Shown: positions 45,804 to 54,811, counted from the stretch's first letter. The stretch is DNA of 64,000 bases from Pontiellaceae bacterium B12227 (GCA_029432775.1 JAROAZ010000010.1:1-64000), one strand, 5' to 3'. The notes: a model not told the origin generated them from the sequence alone. Numbers and translations are program-made.

Positions 45804-46817
45804 ATGAATTTACAGGACTTAAACGATCTAAAAGCCAAGGCGCTCGGCGAAGCGCAGGCCGCCGCTGATGCCGATGCGCTCGAAGCGGTGCGTATTGAAT
45901 ATCTGGCCCGTAAAGGCCTCCTTCCGAAAGTAATGCAGGAACTGAAGAATGTTTCCCCGGAAGAGAAACCGATGTTCGGCAAAACTGTCAACGAACTCAA
46001 AAATGAACTGACGGAGCTGATTAAAGTGAAGCAGGCCGAGTTCACGGCCGGCGGTTCCACCGGTGGAGCAGGCTTCGACCTGACGCAGCCCGGGCAGTGG
46101 CAGGGCCTCGGCACCCGCCATCCGATCACACAGATCACCGACCGCATCACCGGCATTTTCCAGACGCTGGGATTCACCGTGGCCGACGGCCCGGATGTGG
46201 AAACGGTTTTCAACAACTTTGATGCGCTCAACACGCCGGCAGACCATTCGTCGCGCGATGAGCAGGATACGTTCTATCTGAACAACGGCGACCTGATGCG
46301 CTGCCACACCTCCCCGGTGCAGGTGCGCTATATGATGGAGAACAAGCCGCCGGTTCGTATTATTTCTCCGGGTCGCTGCTACCGCCGCGACACACCGGAT
46401 GCCACCCACTCGGCCAACTTCCACCAGGTGGAAGGGCTCTATGTGGATGAAAATGTTTCGCTGGCCGATCTGAAAGGTACGCTTTCCTACTTTGCCCGCG
46501 AACTGATGGGTCCGAATGTGAAGATTCGTTTCCGTCCGCACTTCTTCCCGTTCACGGAGCCGAGTGTGGAAGTCGACTTCACCTGCCACGTCTGCAACGG
46601 GAAAGGCTGCCGTGTTTGTAAAAACAGCGGATGGATTGAAATTCTCGGCGCCGGCATGGTGGACCCCAATGTTTTCCAGAATGTCGGATACGATAATTCA
46701 AAAGTAACCGGCTTCGCATTCGGCATGGGTATCGAGCGCATCACGATGATTCTTTATGGCATCAAAGATATTCGTAATCTCTACGAAAACGACGTTCGCT
46801 TCCTCTCTCAATTTTAA
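45804..46817 (+). CDS. pheS: Phenylalanine-tRNA ligase alpha subunit
   Basis: 337 residues. Class II aminoacyl-tRNA synthetase core: SPGRCYRRDTPDATHSANFHQVEGL (motif 2 region) and FAFGMGIERITMILYGIKDIR (motif 3), with CHVCNGKGCRVCKNSGW as a zinc-ribbon-like insertion common in bacterial PheS. Charges tRNA-Phe as an alpha2beta2 enzyme; the beta-subunit gene pheT is not adjacent, since a phosphofructokinase gene follows. Start at MNLQDLNDL; upstream codons lie in the repeats. Confidence 0.95.
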   Translation: MNLQDLNDLKAKALGEAQAAADADALEAVRIEYLARKGLLPKVMQELKNVSPEEKPMFGKTVNELKNELTELIKVKQAEFTAGGSTGGAGFDLTQPGQWQGLGTRHPITQITDRITGIFQTLGFTVADGPDVETVFNNFDALNTPADHSSRDEQDTFYLNNGDLMRCHTSPVQVRYMMENKPPVRIISPGRCYRRDTPDATHSANFHQVEGLYVDENVSLADLKGTLSYFARELMGPNVKIRFRPHFFPFTEPSVEVDFTCHVCNGKGCRVCKNSGWIEILGAGMVDPNVFQNVGYDNSKVTGFAFGMGIERITMILYGIKDIRNLYENDVRFLSQF

Positions 46818-46829
46818 GGAGATCAGCAC

Positions 46830-48128
46830 ATGGCAGCCCTGAAGATTCACAAGGCGGAAACCCTCGGCGAAGCCACTTTTGATTCGCCGCTGCAAGACAA
46901 GCTTGTTCGTTTTTACGATGGAGAAGCCATTGCCTGTAATGACCGGACGAAAGAGCTCCGCCAACTTGATAACATATCGGACATCGAATATTTCGAGCTC
47001 GCCGGTCCGCGCAAAAAGCTGTTCTTCAACCCGAAGGAGGTCACCGTCGGCATCGTGACCTGCGGCGGCCTCTGCCCCGGACTGAACGATGTAATCCGCG
47101 CCCTGACCTTCTGCAGTCTGGAAAGCTATGGCGTAAAACGCGTGCTCGGCTTTAAATACGGCTATGAAGGGCTCGTGGCGAAGTATTACCACTACCCCAT
47201 CGAACTCACGACCGACAACACCGACGAAATTCATGAAAAGGGCGGCACCATTCTCAAATCGTCCCGCGGTCGGCAGGACGACGATGAAATCATCAATACC
47301 CTCGTTCATTACGGCGTCGATATTCTCTTCACCATCGGTGGCGACGGCACCCAGCGCGGCTGCCGTGACATTGTTGCCAAACTCAAAGAACGCAACCTCC
47401 CTATTTCCGTGGTCGGCATTCCGAAGACCATCGATAACGATATCAGTCTGATTCAACGCTCGTTCGGTTTTGAAACGGCCGTTGAAGCCACATGGGATAT
47501 CATCACGAATGCCCACAACGAAGCGCGAGCCTATCGCAACGGCGTCGGTCTTGTGAACCTGATGGGCCGCGAATCCGGTTGGATTGCTGCATCGTCCGCT
47601 CTGGCCAACAGTGCGGTAAACTTCTGCCTGGTCCCCGAAGTTCCGTTCGACCTGCACGGACCGAATGGATTCCTTGAGGTACTCGAAAAACGCCTGAAGC
47701 GAAAAGAACATGCGGTAGTCGTGGTTGCCGAAGGCGCCGGGCAGCAGCACTTTAAAGACAAAACAACCTCCACCGATAAATCAGGAAACAAACGCCTCGA
47801 AGATATCGGCGACCTGATGAACGAAGAGATTAATGCCCACTTCAAAAAGAAGGGCCTCGAGGTCAATGTGAAGTATTTTGACCCGAGCTACAATATCCGC
47901 AGTCGCCGCGCCAACGCCAACGATTCGATGTATTGTTTGCGCCTGGGGAATAATGCCGTTCATGCGGCCATGGCCGGATGCACCAATATGATCGTCGGGC
48001 TGCATCATGACCGACTGGTTCATCTGCCGATTTCCATGATTGGAGAAAGCAAGAAGATCGATCCTCATGGCTGGTTCTGGCAAACGGTCATTCAGGCCAC
48101 GCACCAGCCCTCCAGTATGGTGAATTGA
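46830..48128 (+). CDS. 6-phosphofructokinase
   Basis: 432 residues. GIVTCGGLCPGLNDVIR at the N-terminus, GGDGTQRG (about 170-177) and PKTIDND (about 197-203). The Gly after GGD favours ATP over pyrophosphate as donor, as in trypanosomatid and plant-type members of this long branch, while the Lys in PKTIDND is also seen in PPi enzymes; the donor is left open. Glycolytic, cytoplasmic. Starts 12 bases after pheS behind AAGGAG. Confidence 0.9.
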   Translation: MAALKIHKAETLGEATFDSPLQDKLVRFYDGEAIACNDRTKELRQLDNISDIEYFELAGPRKKLFFNPKEVTVGIVTCGGLCPGLNDVIRALTFCSLESYGVKRVLGFKYGYEGLVAKYYHYPIELTTDNTDEIHEKGGTILKSSRGRQDDDEIINTLVHYGVDILFTIGGDGTQRGCRDIVAKLKERNLPISVVGIPKTIDNDISLIQRSFGFETAVEATWDIITNAHNEARAYRNGVGLVNLMGRESGWIAASSALANSAVNFCLVPEVPFDLHGPNGFLEVLEKRLKRKEHAVVVVAEGAGQQHFKDKTTSTDKSGNKRLEDIGDLMNEEINAHFKKKGLEVNVKYFDPSYNIRSRRANANDSMYCLRLGNNAVHAAMAGCTNMIVGLHHDRLVHLPISMIGESKKIDPHGWFWQTVIQATHQPSSMVN

Positions 48129-48131
48129 AAA

Positions 48132-48178
48132 GTGAGGCGTGAGGCGTGAGGCGTGAGGCGTGAGGCGTGAGGCGTGAG
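48132..48178. repeat. Tandem repeat, GTGAGGC x 6.7
   Basis: Six perfect 7-bp units plus GTGAG, beginning four bases after the phosphofructokinase stop. Related GTGAGGCGTGA-type sequences lie at 48215-48233 and 49731-49784 around the nnr gene. Confidence 0.95.
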
Positions 48179-48214
48179 AAAGATTTTTTCAACCTCCTGA
48201 TCCCGCGAGTAAAA

Positions 48215-48233
48215 TCACGCCTTAATCGTCACG
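48215..48233. repeat. Left arm of an inverted repeat flanking nnr
   Basis: TCACGCCTTAATCGTCACG; its complement recurs at 49741-49759 with one mismatch, so the gene between is bracketed by 19-bp arms. Confidence 0.7.
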
Positions 48234-48238
48234 GATCA

Positions 48239-49726
48239 CTAGCGACAGCTGATATCGCGCCAGGCTTCGGGCAGCTTTTCGATCAGGTCGGTGGCCGTCA
48301 TCGAAGCCTGCGACTTATCAGCAGCGGCCAGATCCCCGGCTTTACCATGCAGCCAGACGCCGGCACACGCGGCTTCAAACGGCGTAATGCCCTGAGCTGC
48401 CAGGCCGGCAATCAGCCCGGCCAGCACGTCGCCGGAGCCACCGGCCGCCATGCCCGGGTTACCGGTCATATTTACAGCCATTGGAATGCCCGGCGAAGCC
48501 ACCAGTGTTCCGGCCCCTTTCAGCACCACCGTGGCACCGAGCTTATCGGCGGCCATACGGGCCATTCCAAACCGATCTTCCTGCACATCGTCAATCTTCA
48601 GGCCGAACAGTGCGGCAAATTCGCCGGGATGCGGCGTGAGAATGACCGGGCACTTCGCATTCGTTATGGCATCAATATGGTCCGCCAGCACCACGATTGC
48701 ATCCGCATCGAGCATCAGAGGAACGGTTGAGGTTTCCAATAGCTGGAGCACCTGCTCTCGAGTGGTGGCGGAACGGCCCATGCCGGGGCCGACCATGATG
48801 GCAGACCAATTGGAATCGGGCATGCTGGAGTGCACCATCGCCTCCGGAAGAGCCGGCGCAACCAGCGAATGAATGGCTTCGGGTACGAAGGCGGAAACCA
48901 GGCCGGAGCCGGAACGCAATGCCGCGCGGGCGGCCATGGTGATGGCTCCGCTGAATCCTTTTGTTCCGCCAATGCAGAGCACATGGCCGAAAAGGCCTTT
49001 GTGCGCATTGCGCGGACGGCGGGGAAACAGCTGTGCGAGGTCGGATGGATGAATAAATTCCAGTTCGTCGTCGCCCTCAACGTCGTCTATAAATTCAGGA
49101 GGGATGCCAATATCGATCACGTCGATATTGCCAACCAGCTCAACGTTTTCGGCCTCGATATTTCCAATCTTTGGAAGCCCCATCGTAACGGTTAGATCCG
49201 CCCGCACAGCCATGGCTGAAGGCATATCAATGGCCACCACCAGTGCGCGGTCGGCCTGCGCATCGACAAACTGAATTGCATCGGCAATCACACCGCGCGG
49301 CTCGCCGGAAAATCCGGTGCCGAGCAGGCCGTCGACCACGATCTCCGCATCGGTGCCGACATCGGCGACATAGTTCCAATGTTCGGAAGAGTCGAGCACC
49401 TCAAAAGGTACGCCGGCCTTTTTCATCTTTTTAAAATAGATCAGGGCATCGCCCTGGATTTTGCTTTCAGGAGTGGCCAGCCAGCATTCCACCGGCCAGC
49501 CGTCTTCGTGCAGCAGCCAGGCCGCCACGAAAGCGTCGCCGCCATTATTTCCGGGTCCGGCAATGAACAATACCGGCGAGTCGACCAGCTGATGGTTTCC
49601 GGCCAAGGTTCGAATGGAGTCGGCCAGCCCTTCCCCGGCGGTCAGCATCAGCTCTTCGCCGGCTATGCCGGATTCAATGGTGCGCCGGTCCAGCTCGCGC
49701 ATTTCTTCTGAAGTAACAATTTTCAT
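48239..49726 (-). CDS. nnr: Bifunctional NAD(P)H-hydrate epimerase / ADP-dependent dehydratase
   Basis: 495 residues. N-terminal YjeF_N epimerase (about 1-215; VLFIAGPGNNGGDAFVAAWLL, VVDGLLGTGFSGEPRG) and C-terminal ribokinase-like dehydratase (about 225-495; GHVLCIGGTKGFSGAITMAARAAL, TPHPGEFAALFG, GNPGMAAGGSGDVLAG). Repairs the damaged hydrates of NADH and NADPH in two steps. Start at MKIVTSEEMRELD, the family N-terminus. A TTCCAA palindrome falls in the coding sequence (49162-49176). Confidence 0.95.
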   Translation of the reverse strand: MKIVTSEEMRELDRRTIESGIAGEELMLTAGEGLADSIRTLAGNHQLVDSPVLFIAGPGNNGGDAFVAAWLLHEDGWPVECWLATPESKIQGDALIYFKKMKKAGVPFEVLDSSEHWNYVADVGTDAEIVVDGLLGTGFSGEPRGVIADAIQFVDAQADRALVVAIDMPSAMAVRADLTVTMGLPKIGNIEAENVELVGNIDVIDIGIPPEFIDDVEGDDELEFIHPSDLAQLFPRRPRNAHKGLFGHVLCIGGTKGFSGAITMAARAALRSGSGLVSAFVPEAIHSLVAPALPEAMVHSSMPDSNWSAIMVGPGMGRSATTREQVLQLLETSTVPLMLDADAIVVLADHIDAITNAKCPVILTPHPGEFAALFGLKIDDVQEDRFGMARMAADKLGATVVLKGAGTLVASPGIPMAVNMTGNPGMAAGGSGDVLAGLIAGLAAQGITPFEAACAGVWLHGKAGDLAAADKSQASMTATDLIEKLPEAWRDISCR

Positions 49727-49730
49727 GATT

Positions 49731-49784
49731 AAACGTGAGTCGTGACGATTGAGGCGTGATGAAACAAAATCACACCTCACGTTT
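49731..49784. repeat. Right arm of the nnr-flanking repeat, with hairpin
   Basis: CGTGACGATTGAGGCGTGA (49741-49759) pairs with 48215-48233. Locally AAACGTGAG (49731-49739) pairs with CTCACGTTT (49776-49784) around an inner GTGAT/ATCAC stem. It fills the nnr-pdxJ gap. Confidence 0.7.
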
Positions 49785-49790
49785 CACTCA

Positions 49791-50510
49791 TCAGCCTTCA
49801 TAGTCCTGCATGCCTTCGAGCATTTCTGCAACAGCGCCTTCCAATCCCTCGAAAACGGAACGGCAGATAATGCTGTGGCCGATGTTCAGCGTGTCGATGT
49901 TCGGAATGCAGAGAATGCCGCCGAGGTTTTCCATGTTGATGCCGTGTCCGGCATTGACCTTCAGACCGAGTTCGTGGGCATGGTCGGCCGTCTTGATCAG
50001 CTGTTCCAGCAGGATGGCCCGTTCGTTGGGCTCGGCATCGCAATAGGAACCCGTATGCAGTTCAACGGTCGGGGCGCCGAGGTCTTTGCAGGCCACCATG
50101 GTTTCGATGTCGGCATCCACAAACATGCTGACTTCAATTCCGGCATCGGACAGGCATTCAACCGTATCCTTGAGCGCTTCAAAATGACCGAGCACATCCA
50201 GCCCGCCTTCGGTGGTGAGCTCCTGCCGCTTTTCCGGAACAATGCAGACTTCGGCCGGCTTTACACTCAGCGCAATTTCAACAATTGATTCCACATTGGC
50301 CATTTCAAGATTGAGCGGAAGCGGCTGCAGTTCTTTCAGGCGGTAGATGTCGTCGTCCTGGATGTGACGGCGATCTTCGCGAAGGTGGGCGGTGATGCCG
50401 TGCGCTCCGGCACGGGCGCAGATGATGGCGGCATCGAGCGGATCAGGATAAACGGTTCCGCGTGCCTGGCGCAGGGTTGCAACGTGGTCAATATTGACAC
50501 CTAACTTCAT
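49791..50510 (-). CDS. pdxJ: Pyridoxine 5'-phosphate synthase PdxJ
   Basis: 239 residues (family about 240). GVNIDHVATLRQARGT at the start, GAHGITAHLREDRRHIQD, PEVCIVPEKR-like segment (AEVCIVPEKRQELTTEGGLD) and NAGHGINMENL are canonical. It condenses 1-deoxyxylulose 5-phosphate with 3-amino-2-oxopropyl phosphate in vitamin B6 synthesis. Start at MKLGVNIDH behind GGAGGAG. A TTCCAA palindrome lies 39 bases upstream. Confidence 0.97.
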   Translation of the reverse strand: MKLGVNIDHVATLRQARGTVYPDPLDAAIICARAGAHGITAHLREDRRHIQDDDIYRLKELQPLPLNLEMANVESIVEIALSVKPAEVCIVPEKRQELTTEGGLDVLGHFEALKDTVECLSDAGIEVSMFVDADIETMVACKDLGAPTVELHTGSYCDAEPNERAILLEQLIKTADHAHELGLKVNAGHGINMENLGGILCIPNIDTLNIGHSIICRSVFEGLEGAVAEMLEGMQDYEG

Positions 50511-50549
50511 GGTCTCTCCTCCTTCAGGGGGTAAAAAAATCCGCCGGTT

Positions 50550-50564
50550 TTCCAATGATTGGAA
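50550..50564. repeat. Palindrome TTCCAATGATTGGAA
   Basis: Perfect copy between the end of the GGDEF-like gene (50571) and the pdxJ start (50510, minus). Confidence 0.8.
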
Positions 50565-50570
50565 AGCGCA

Positions 50571-51836
50571 TCAGTTCTGGATCGACTTGATGCTCTTCAT
50601 CGGCTTGGTAGGAACCTTATCATGTATTTCCGGATCGTAAACCGCATAAGCACGGATATCGTTCGCCCGGCTGTGGTTGAGCACTTTCTGCCCGGCAAGA
50701 TAAAGATAATGCAGGTTGCGGCCGTGTTCCGGATGGGTTGCAACACCCAGGGTGATGGTGGTTCTGAGCTTTTTATTTCCGGAAACAAATATGCTGTTCT
50801 GAACCAACGTCGTTATCCGCTTACCGATAATTTCGGCCTCAGCTAAGGAACACTGAGCAAGAACGAGATAGGCAAATTTTTCGTGCCGGCCAATCAGGTC
50901 ATCGGCCCGCAGGTTATCCTGGAGCACCTTACTCACTCCGGCCATAACATCATCGGCGGCCGCTTCTCCATGAAAGCGCGCGATATGGTCCATATTATTT
51001 AAACCAATACAGAACAGCGCGGCACTTTCCTTCTTGCGGCGCAGTTCGCTCATTGTACGCTGCATATAGGCCGAAACAGCGGAGGGCTTCAGAACACCGG
51101 TCAGCTCATCAAGCATTGAGCTTTTACGGCGGTCTTTCCAACTGGAGGACTGCTCTTTTTCACCTTGATCCGCATCGGACTGCTCTTCGTTGCCGGCATC
51201 TTCATCCACAGCAGGTTCTTCTTCCTCTTCCGCATCGAGGTCCACAATCTCGGGAAGGATGATCTGCTCATCTGCGGAAGTCTGCTCCAGTCCTTCCTCC
51301 GCAACCTGAATCAGATCCTTACCACTCAGCCCATGACCCGGATAGGATGCCATACCCACCCGAATTGCACCGGATGCGGTTTCTGTCAGATCATTTTCCA
51401 GAGACTGCAGAATTCGGGAGAGAATCGTGATGCCGTCTTCCGGCTCGGATTCCAGCAAAAGAACCGCCGTGCTTTCATCGAAAACACAGGAAACATCATT
51501 TCGCCGGGCAGCGTTTTTGATACTGCTGATCACCGGCGTATCAATTCCCATCGTGTAGGAAAGATCCGGCACACGGATCAGTGCAACTGAAAAGGAGGTG
51601 CCGCGACGGGCGCACCCCGCAAGATACCGGGCCAGCTGAACGCGCAGAATCTCTTCGGCTGCCGCTCCCATATCTTCGGGGTTTGTATTCTCCGCCTGCA
51701 GAACAATGTTCTGAAAGCGATAATAGCTCGCCACAAGCGTGATGAGAACAAATGATAAAAGAACGGCGGCAATTACGCCGCCAACGCCGGTAACCAGATC
51801 AATCTGAGCCGCGATCGTAGGAAAATACAGTTGCAT
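50571..51836 (-). CDS. Membrane protein with two degenerate GGDEF-like domains
   Basis: 421 residues. One membrane helix (about 17-38). Residues about 65-190 and 245-405 each have the outline of a diguanylate-cyclase fold; the second has SMLDELTGVLKPSAVSAYM and RADDLIGRHEKFAYLVL. Where active enzymes have GGDEF it has GRHEK, and the first domain has no signature either, so cyclase activity is unlikely. An acidic linker (about 185-215) separates the two. Downstream of pal after a terminator; possible scaffold or signal receptor. Confidence 0.7.
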   Translation of the reverse strand: MQLYFPTIAAQIDLVTGVGGVIAAVLLSFVLITLVASYYRFQNIVLQAENTNPEDMGAAAEEILRVQLARYLAGCARRGTSFSVALIRVPDLSYTMGIDTPVISSIKNAARRNDVSCVFDESTAVLLLESEPEDGITILSRILQSLENDLTETASGAIRVGMASYPGHGLSGKDLIQVAEEGLEQTSADEQIILPEIVDLDAEEEEEPAVDEDAGNEEQSDADQGEKEQSSSWKDRRKSSMLDELTGVLKPSAVSAYMQRTMSELRRKKESAALFCIGLNNMDHIARFHGEAAADDVMAGVSKVLQDNLRADDLIGRHEKFAYLVLAQCSLAEAEIIGKRITTLVQNSIFVSGNKKLRTTITLGVATHPEHGRNLHYLYLAGQKVLNHSRANDIRAYAVYDPEIHDKVPTKPMKSIKSIQN

Positions 51837-51841
51837 GAGAC

Positions 51842-51867
51842 AAAAAAGGCGCGGCTTTCACCGCGCC
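51842..51867 (-). terminator. Terminator of the tol-pal operon
   Basis: Read on the minus strand, GGCGCGG / CCGCGCC stem with a six-base loop and a T6 tail, 18 bases after the pal stop codon. It should end the tol-pal transcript before the GGDEF-like gene. Confidence 0.85.
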
Positions 51868-51884
51868 GTTCCGAAATCCAGAAA

Positions 51885-52403
51885 TTAGTACAATGCAAAT
51901 TCAACGCGGCGATTTTTGCGCCAGGCGCCTTCATCATGTCCCATATCCGACGGCATTTCTTCGCCCATACTCTTGGTCTGAACCATGGTCGGGTCCACGC
52001 CGAGACTGATCAGGTAGTCACGAACCGCAAGCGCACGGCGTTCGCCCAGTGCCAGGTTGTATTCGCGGCTTCCGCGTTCATCACCATGACCTTCAGAAAT
52101 TACGCCCTGGTATTTCCCCTTCTTCAGCAGCTGCGCAACCTCCTCGCACTTACCGGCTTCTTCCGGATTCACCTGCGAGCTGTCATATGCAAAGAACACC
52201 GGATCAACCACACTGCGGTCGCCATCAGCCGGGAGGCCATCGATGTCATTCAACGGCATATCGCCCATCAGGGGATCACCATAAAGATTATCCGAACCAT
52301 ACAGATCCGCATCATTTGCATTCTTCGACCGGCAACCGCCGATGAACGCCAGAGAACTGGCTACAGCCACAAAAACAAACAGTTTAAAAATCACATTTTT
52401 CAT
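51885..52403 (-). CDS. pal: Peptidoglycan-associated lipoprotein Pal
   Basis: 172 residues. Lipobox IGGC (Cys 24), then an acidic linker and an OmpA-like domain: VFFAYDSSQVNPEE, ISEGHGDERGSREYNLALGERRALAVRDYL and RKNRRVEFAL. It anchors the outer membrane to peptidoglycan and binds TolB. Last gene of the tolQRAB-pal operon. Confidence 0.95.
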   Translation of the reverse strand: MKNVIFKLFVFVAVASSLAFIGGCRSKNANDADLYGSDNLYGDPLMGDMPLNDIDGLPADGDRSVVDPVFFAYDSSQVNPEEAGKCEEVAQLLKKGKYQGVISEGHGDERGSREYNLALGERRALAVRDYLISLGVDPTMVQTKSMGEEMPSDMGHDEGAWRKNRRVEFALY

Positions 52404-52425
52404 TACTCAACTCCGCTTAGATGGA

Positions 52426-53607
52426 TTAAGGAGACACCGCTGGAGAATACCAGTCACCCGACCCTGAAATTAAAGCTACAGGAGAATCTTTAAGGGTGTC
52501 AAGGAGGTAGATAGCGGAACGATAGTTCGAGGTGCGCGAACACACAATATGCCGGCCGTCCGGCGCCCAATGGGGATCTTCATAGTCCGCCCAGTCGGTT
52601 TCCAGCGTACGCATGGTTCTGGCGGCCGGATTTCCGACCACAATCCGGTATTTTCCGCCGATCCGACTGCACCAGGTAATGTATCCGTTCTTTCCCCAGT
52701 CCGGCGCGACATTTTCAGTGCCCGAACTGGAAATACGACGGGGCGTACCCCCGTCTTTGGAAATAATGTAGATATGCGGACGACCTGAGCTATCAGAAAC
52801 ATAGACAATATGGTTCCCGTCCGGCGACCAACAGGGGCTCGCTTCAATGCCCGGCCGCGTGCGGGTCAGACGCTTCAGCCGTCCGGTGCGCAGGCTTTTG
52901 GTATACAGCTCCGGATTACCGTCCCGGGAGAGAATCACCGCCAGGCTTTTCCCGTCCGGAGAAATGGTTCCGCTGGCATTCAGGCCGCCATGACTCGAAA
53001 GCGGCTTGCTGCGGCCGGTGATATAGACATTCGGATAGCCCCTTTTATAGGAGGTATAAACAATATTCTTTCCGTCCGGCGACCAGTCCGGCCCCACCAC
53101 GATACTGCGATCCTTCGTGATCTGACGCAGATTTTTCCCATCCGCATCGCAAATGTACAGTTCCTTCCGACCGGTACGATTTCCAACCATGGCAATTTTA
53201 GCCGACGCCATACCCTTTTTACCGGTAACAGCATAAATAATTTCATCCGCCACTTTATGGGCCAGCCCGCGGGCGGCCTTGGCAGAGGCATCATACGATT
53301 TGCCAAGCATCCGTTGGCGGGTGGAAACCTTATAAACCTGCACATCGGCCTTCATCATGCTCCCGGCCCGCACCTGCCCCGTCACGTTTACCGAAGCACC
53401 GGTGGACGTAACCGAGAAATGGCCCGACCGGTTCAGGTCGGCCTTCAGAACGGATAGAAATGTTCGCGAAGCCGTATCGCTGCCCGTGCGATAACCCGCC
53501 AGATTGATTCCGATTTTGCCACTGCCTGCACGTTCCACCACAGCCCGTTGCGCCAGTGTCGTGGCGGCAGCCATCGTACCTGTTCCAATAAATAAGCGTC
53601 TAATCAT
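52426..53607 (-). CDS. tolB: Tol-Pal system protein TolB
   Basis: 393 residues: N-terminal alpha/beta domain, then a six-bladed propeller with repeated PDGKNIVYTS, PDGKSLAVI, WSPDGNHIVYVSD and APDGRHIVCSR blade motifs. Periplasmic. The N-terminus MIRRLFIGTGTMAAATTLAQ could be a Tat-type rather than Sec signal (RRLFIG), unusual for TolB. Context between tolA-like and pal genes confirms the role. Confidence 0.9.
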   Translation of the reverse strand: MIRRLFIGTGTMAAATTLAQRAVVERAGSGKIGINLAGYRTGSDTASRTFLSVLKADLNRSGHFSVTSTGASVNVTGQVRAGSMMKADVQVYKVSTRQRMLGKSYDASAKAARGLAHKVADEIIYAVTGKKGMASAKIAMVGNRTGRKELYICDADGKNLRQITKDRSIVVGPDWSPDGKNIVYTSYKRGYPNVYITGRSKPLSSHGGLNASGTISPDGKSLAVILSRDGNPELYTKSLRTGRLKRLTRTRPGIEASPCWSPDGNHIVYVSDSSGRPHIYIISKDGGTPRRISSSGTENVAPDWGKNGYITWCSRIGGKYRIVVGNPAARTMRTLETDWADYEDPHWAPDGRHIVCSRTSNYRSAIYLLDTLKDSPVALISGSGDWYSPAVSP

Positions 53608-53629
53608 AACCCGTTCCTCAAAAATGATT

Positions 53630-54397
53630 CTAATTCCTGACCCTGAACTCTACCTCAACATACTCATAAGAAAAGCCAGAAGGTGGTTTCGGCACCGTGC
53701 TGACCGAATTCACCGCGCTCATGACCGAGGCATCAAAGGCGGCATCGCCCGAACCCTGTATCTTTGTCCGGCGAGTAATAGTGCCCCATTTAGAAATATA
53801 AATCCGAACCACTGCGGATGCAGAAGGCGAAGATGAATCCGGCTTTGTCCAACGCTGATCGAAAAAGTTACCGATCTGAGAGATATATGCGTTATCCGCA
53901 TTAGGGTTCCCGACCGGACCGGCAGATGGCTTCGAAGCTGTCGGCGATGAACTTTGCACATTTTTCAGCGCTTTCTGAATTTCAGAAGTTGAAACAGCCG
54001 GCTTTACCGGTTTCGGAGCCTCCACCTTTTTTCCGATCTTAATTTTGGTTGGGTCCGTCGGCTTCCACTTCGGCTTTTCCGGCTCCGGCTTCGGCTTGGG
54101 CTTCGGCACCTCCTTTTTCGGAGTGGGCTTCGGGATCGGCTTCTTCACCGGATCCGGAAGCGGAGCCGGAGTTGGATCCGGTTGCGGGGCCGGGTCGGGC
54201 GTTGGATTCTCCATCTGCTCGACCTGCTGCACAGCCACCGGCGGGGCGGCCTGGCCGAACTCAATAAATGTTACAATTTCCGGCTTCGGTTTTGGACGAA
54301 AGCACCCTTTCAGGCCGGAGATCATCATGATGAACAGAATGATGCCGATATGAATGCCCACGATACGCAGTGCCACTTTGCGTTGAAATGCAGTCAT
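53630..54397 (-). CDS. TolA-like TonB-family protein
   Basis: 255 residues. One N-terminal helix (about 12-30), a long proline/lysine-rich stretch (about 60-120; PKPTPKKEVPKPKPKPE) spanning the periplasm, and a C-terminal TonB-like domain (about 165-255; AVVRIYISKWGTITRRTKIQG). By position between tolR and tolB it is the TolA equivalent, but its linker is TonB-like rather than the helical linker of E. coli TolA. Confidence 0.85.
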   Translation of the reverse strand: MTAFQRKVALRIVGIHIGIILFIMMISGLKGCFRPKPKPEIVTFIEFGQAAPPVAVQQVEQMENPTPDPAPQPDPTPAPLPDPVKKPIPKPTPKKEVPKPKPKPEPEKPKWKPTDPTKIKIGKKVEAPKPVKPAVSTSEIQKALKNVQSSSPTASKPSAGPVGNPNADNAYISQIGNFFDQRWTKPDSSSPSASAVVRIYISKWGTITRRTKIQGSGDAAFDASVMSAVNSVSTVPKPPSGFSYEYVEVEFRVRN

Positions 54398-54400
54398 GAC

Positions 54401-54808
54401 CTACTGATCTGCCTCCGTTACCAGGGCCATTTTCGTGATGCTTGCATCGTGCAGGATTTTCATAACAGCAACCACTTCACCATAGGGCAGCTTACGGTCG
54501 GCCCGCACATAAACCGTCGTATTCGGATCATTCACCCCGATCTCCGTCATTGCAGACAACAGCTCCGCTTCAGAGATCGGAATATCATCCAGATAGAGTT
54601 GCTTATCGAGATTCAGGCTGATGGAGCGCGTTTCCGATTCCATCATATCCGCCGCCTTGCCCTTCGGCAGGTTGATCGCAATGCCCTGCTCGATCAGCGG
54701 GAAGGTGATAATAAAGGTAATGAGCAGAATAAACGTCAGGTCCATCAACGGCGTCATGTTGATGTCGCTGATCTGATTCAGATTGACCAGTGAGGTTCTT
54801 CTCGCCAC
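54401..54808 (-). CDS. tolR: TolR/ExbD-type biopolymer transport protein
   Basis: 135 residues. NLNQISDINMTPLMDLTFILLITF holds the transmembrane helix with the conserved proton-carrying Asp (MDLTFILL). A periplasmic domain follows (VRADRKLPYGEVVAVMKIL). Stator subunit with the TolQ protein. The gene lies 3 bases after tolQ. Confidence 0.92.
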   Translation of the reverse strand: MARRTSLVNLNQISDINMTPLMDLTFILLITFIITFPLIEQGIAINLPKGKAADMMESETRSISLNLDKQLYLDDIPISEAELLSAMTEIGVNDPNTTVYVRADRKLPYGEVVAVMKILHDASITKMALVTEADQ

Positions 54809-54811
54809 GGC

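Noticed and set aside
46698-47750. 350-codon open frame on the minus strand
   Set aside because: It lies antisense to the phosphofructokinase gene, which has strong family motifs; the frame is open because of codon bias and has no ribosome-binding site or recognisable domain.
48132-48178. Possible CRISPR array
   Set aside because: A 7-bp unit in direct tandem without spacers is a simple tandem repeat.
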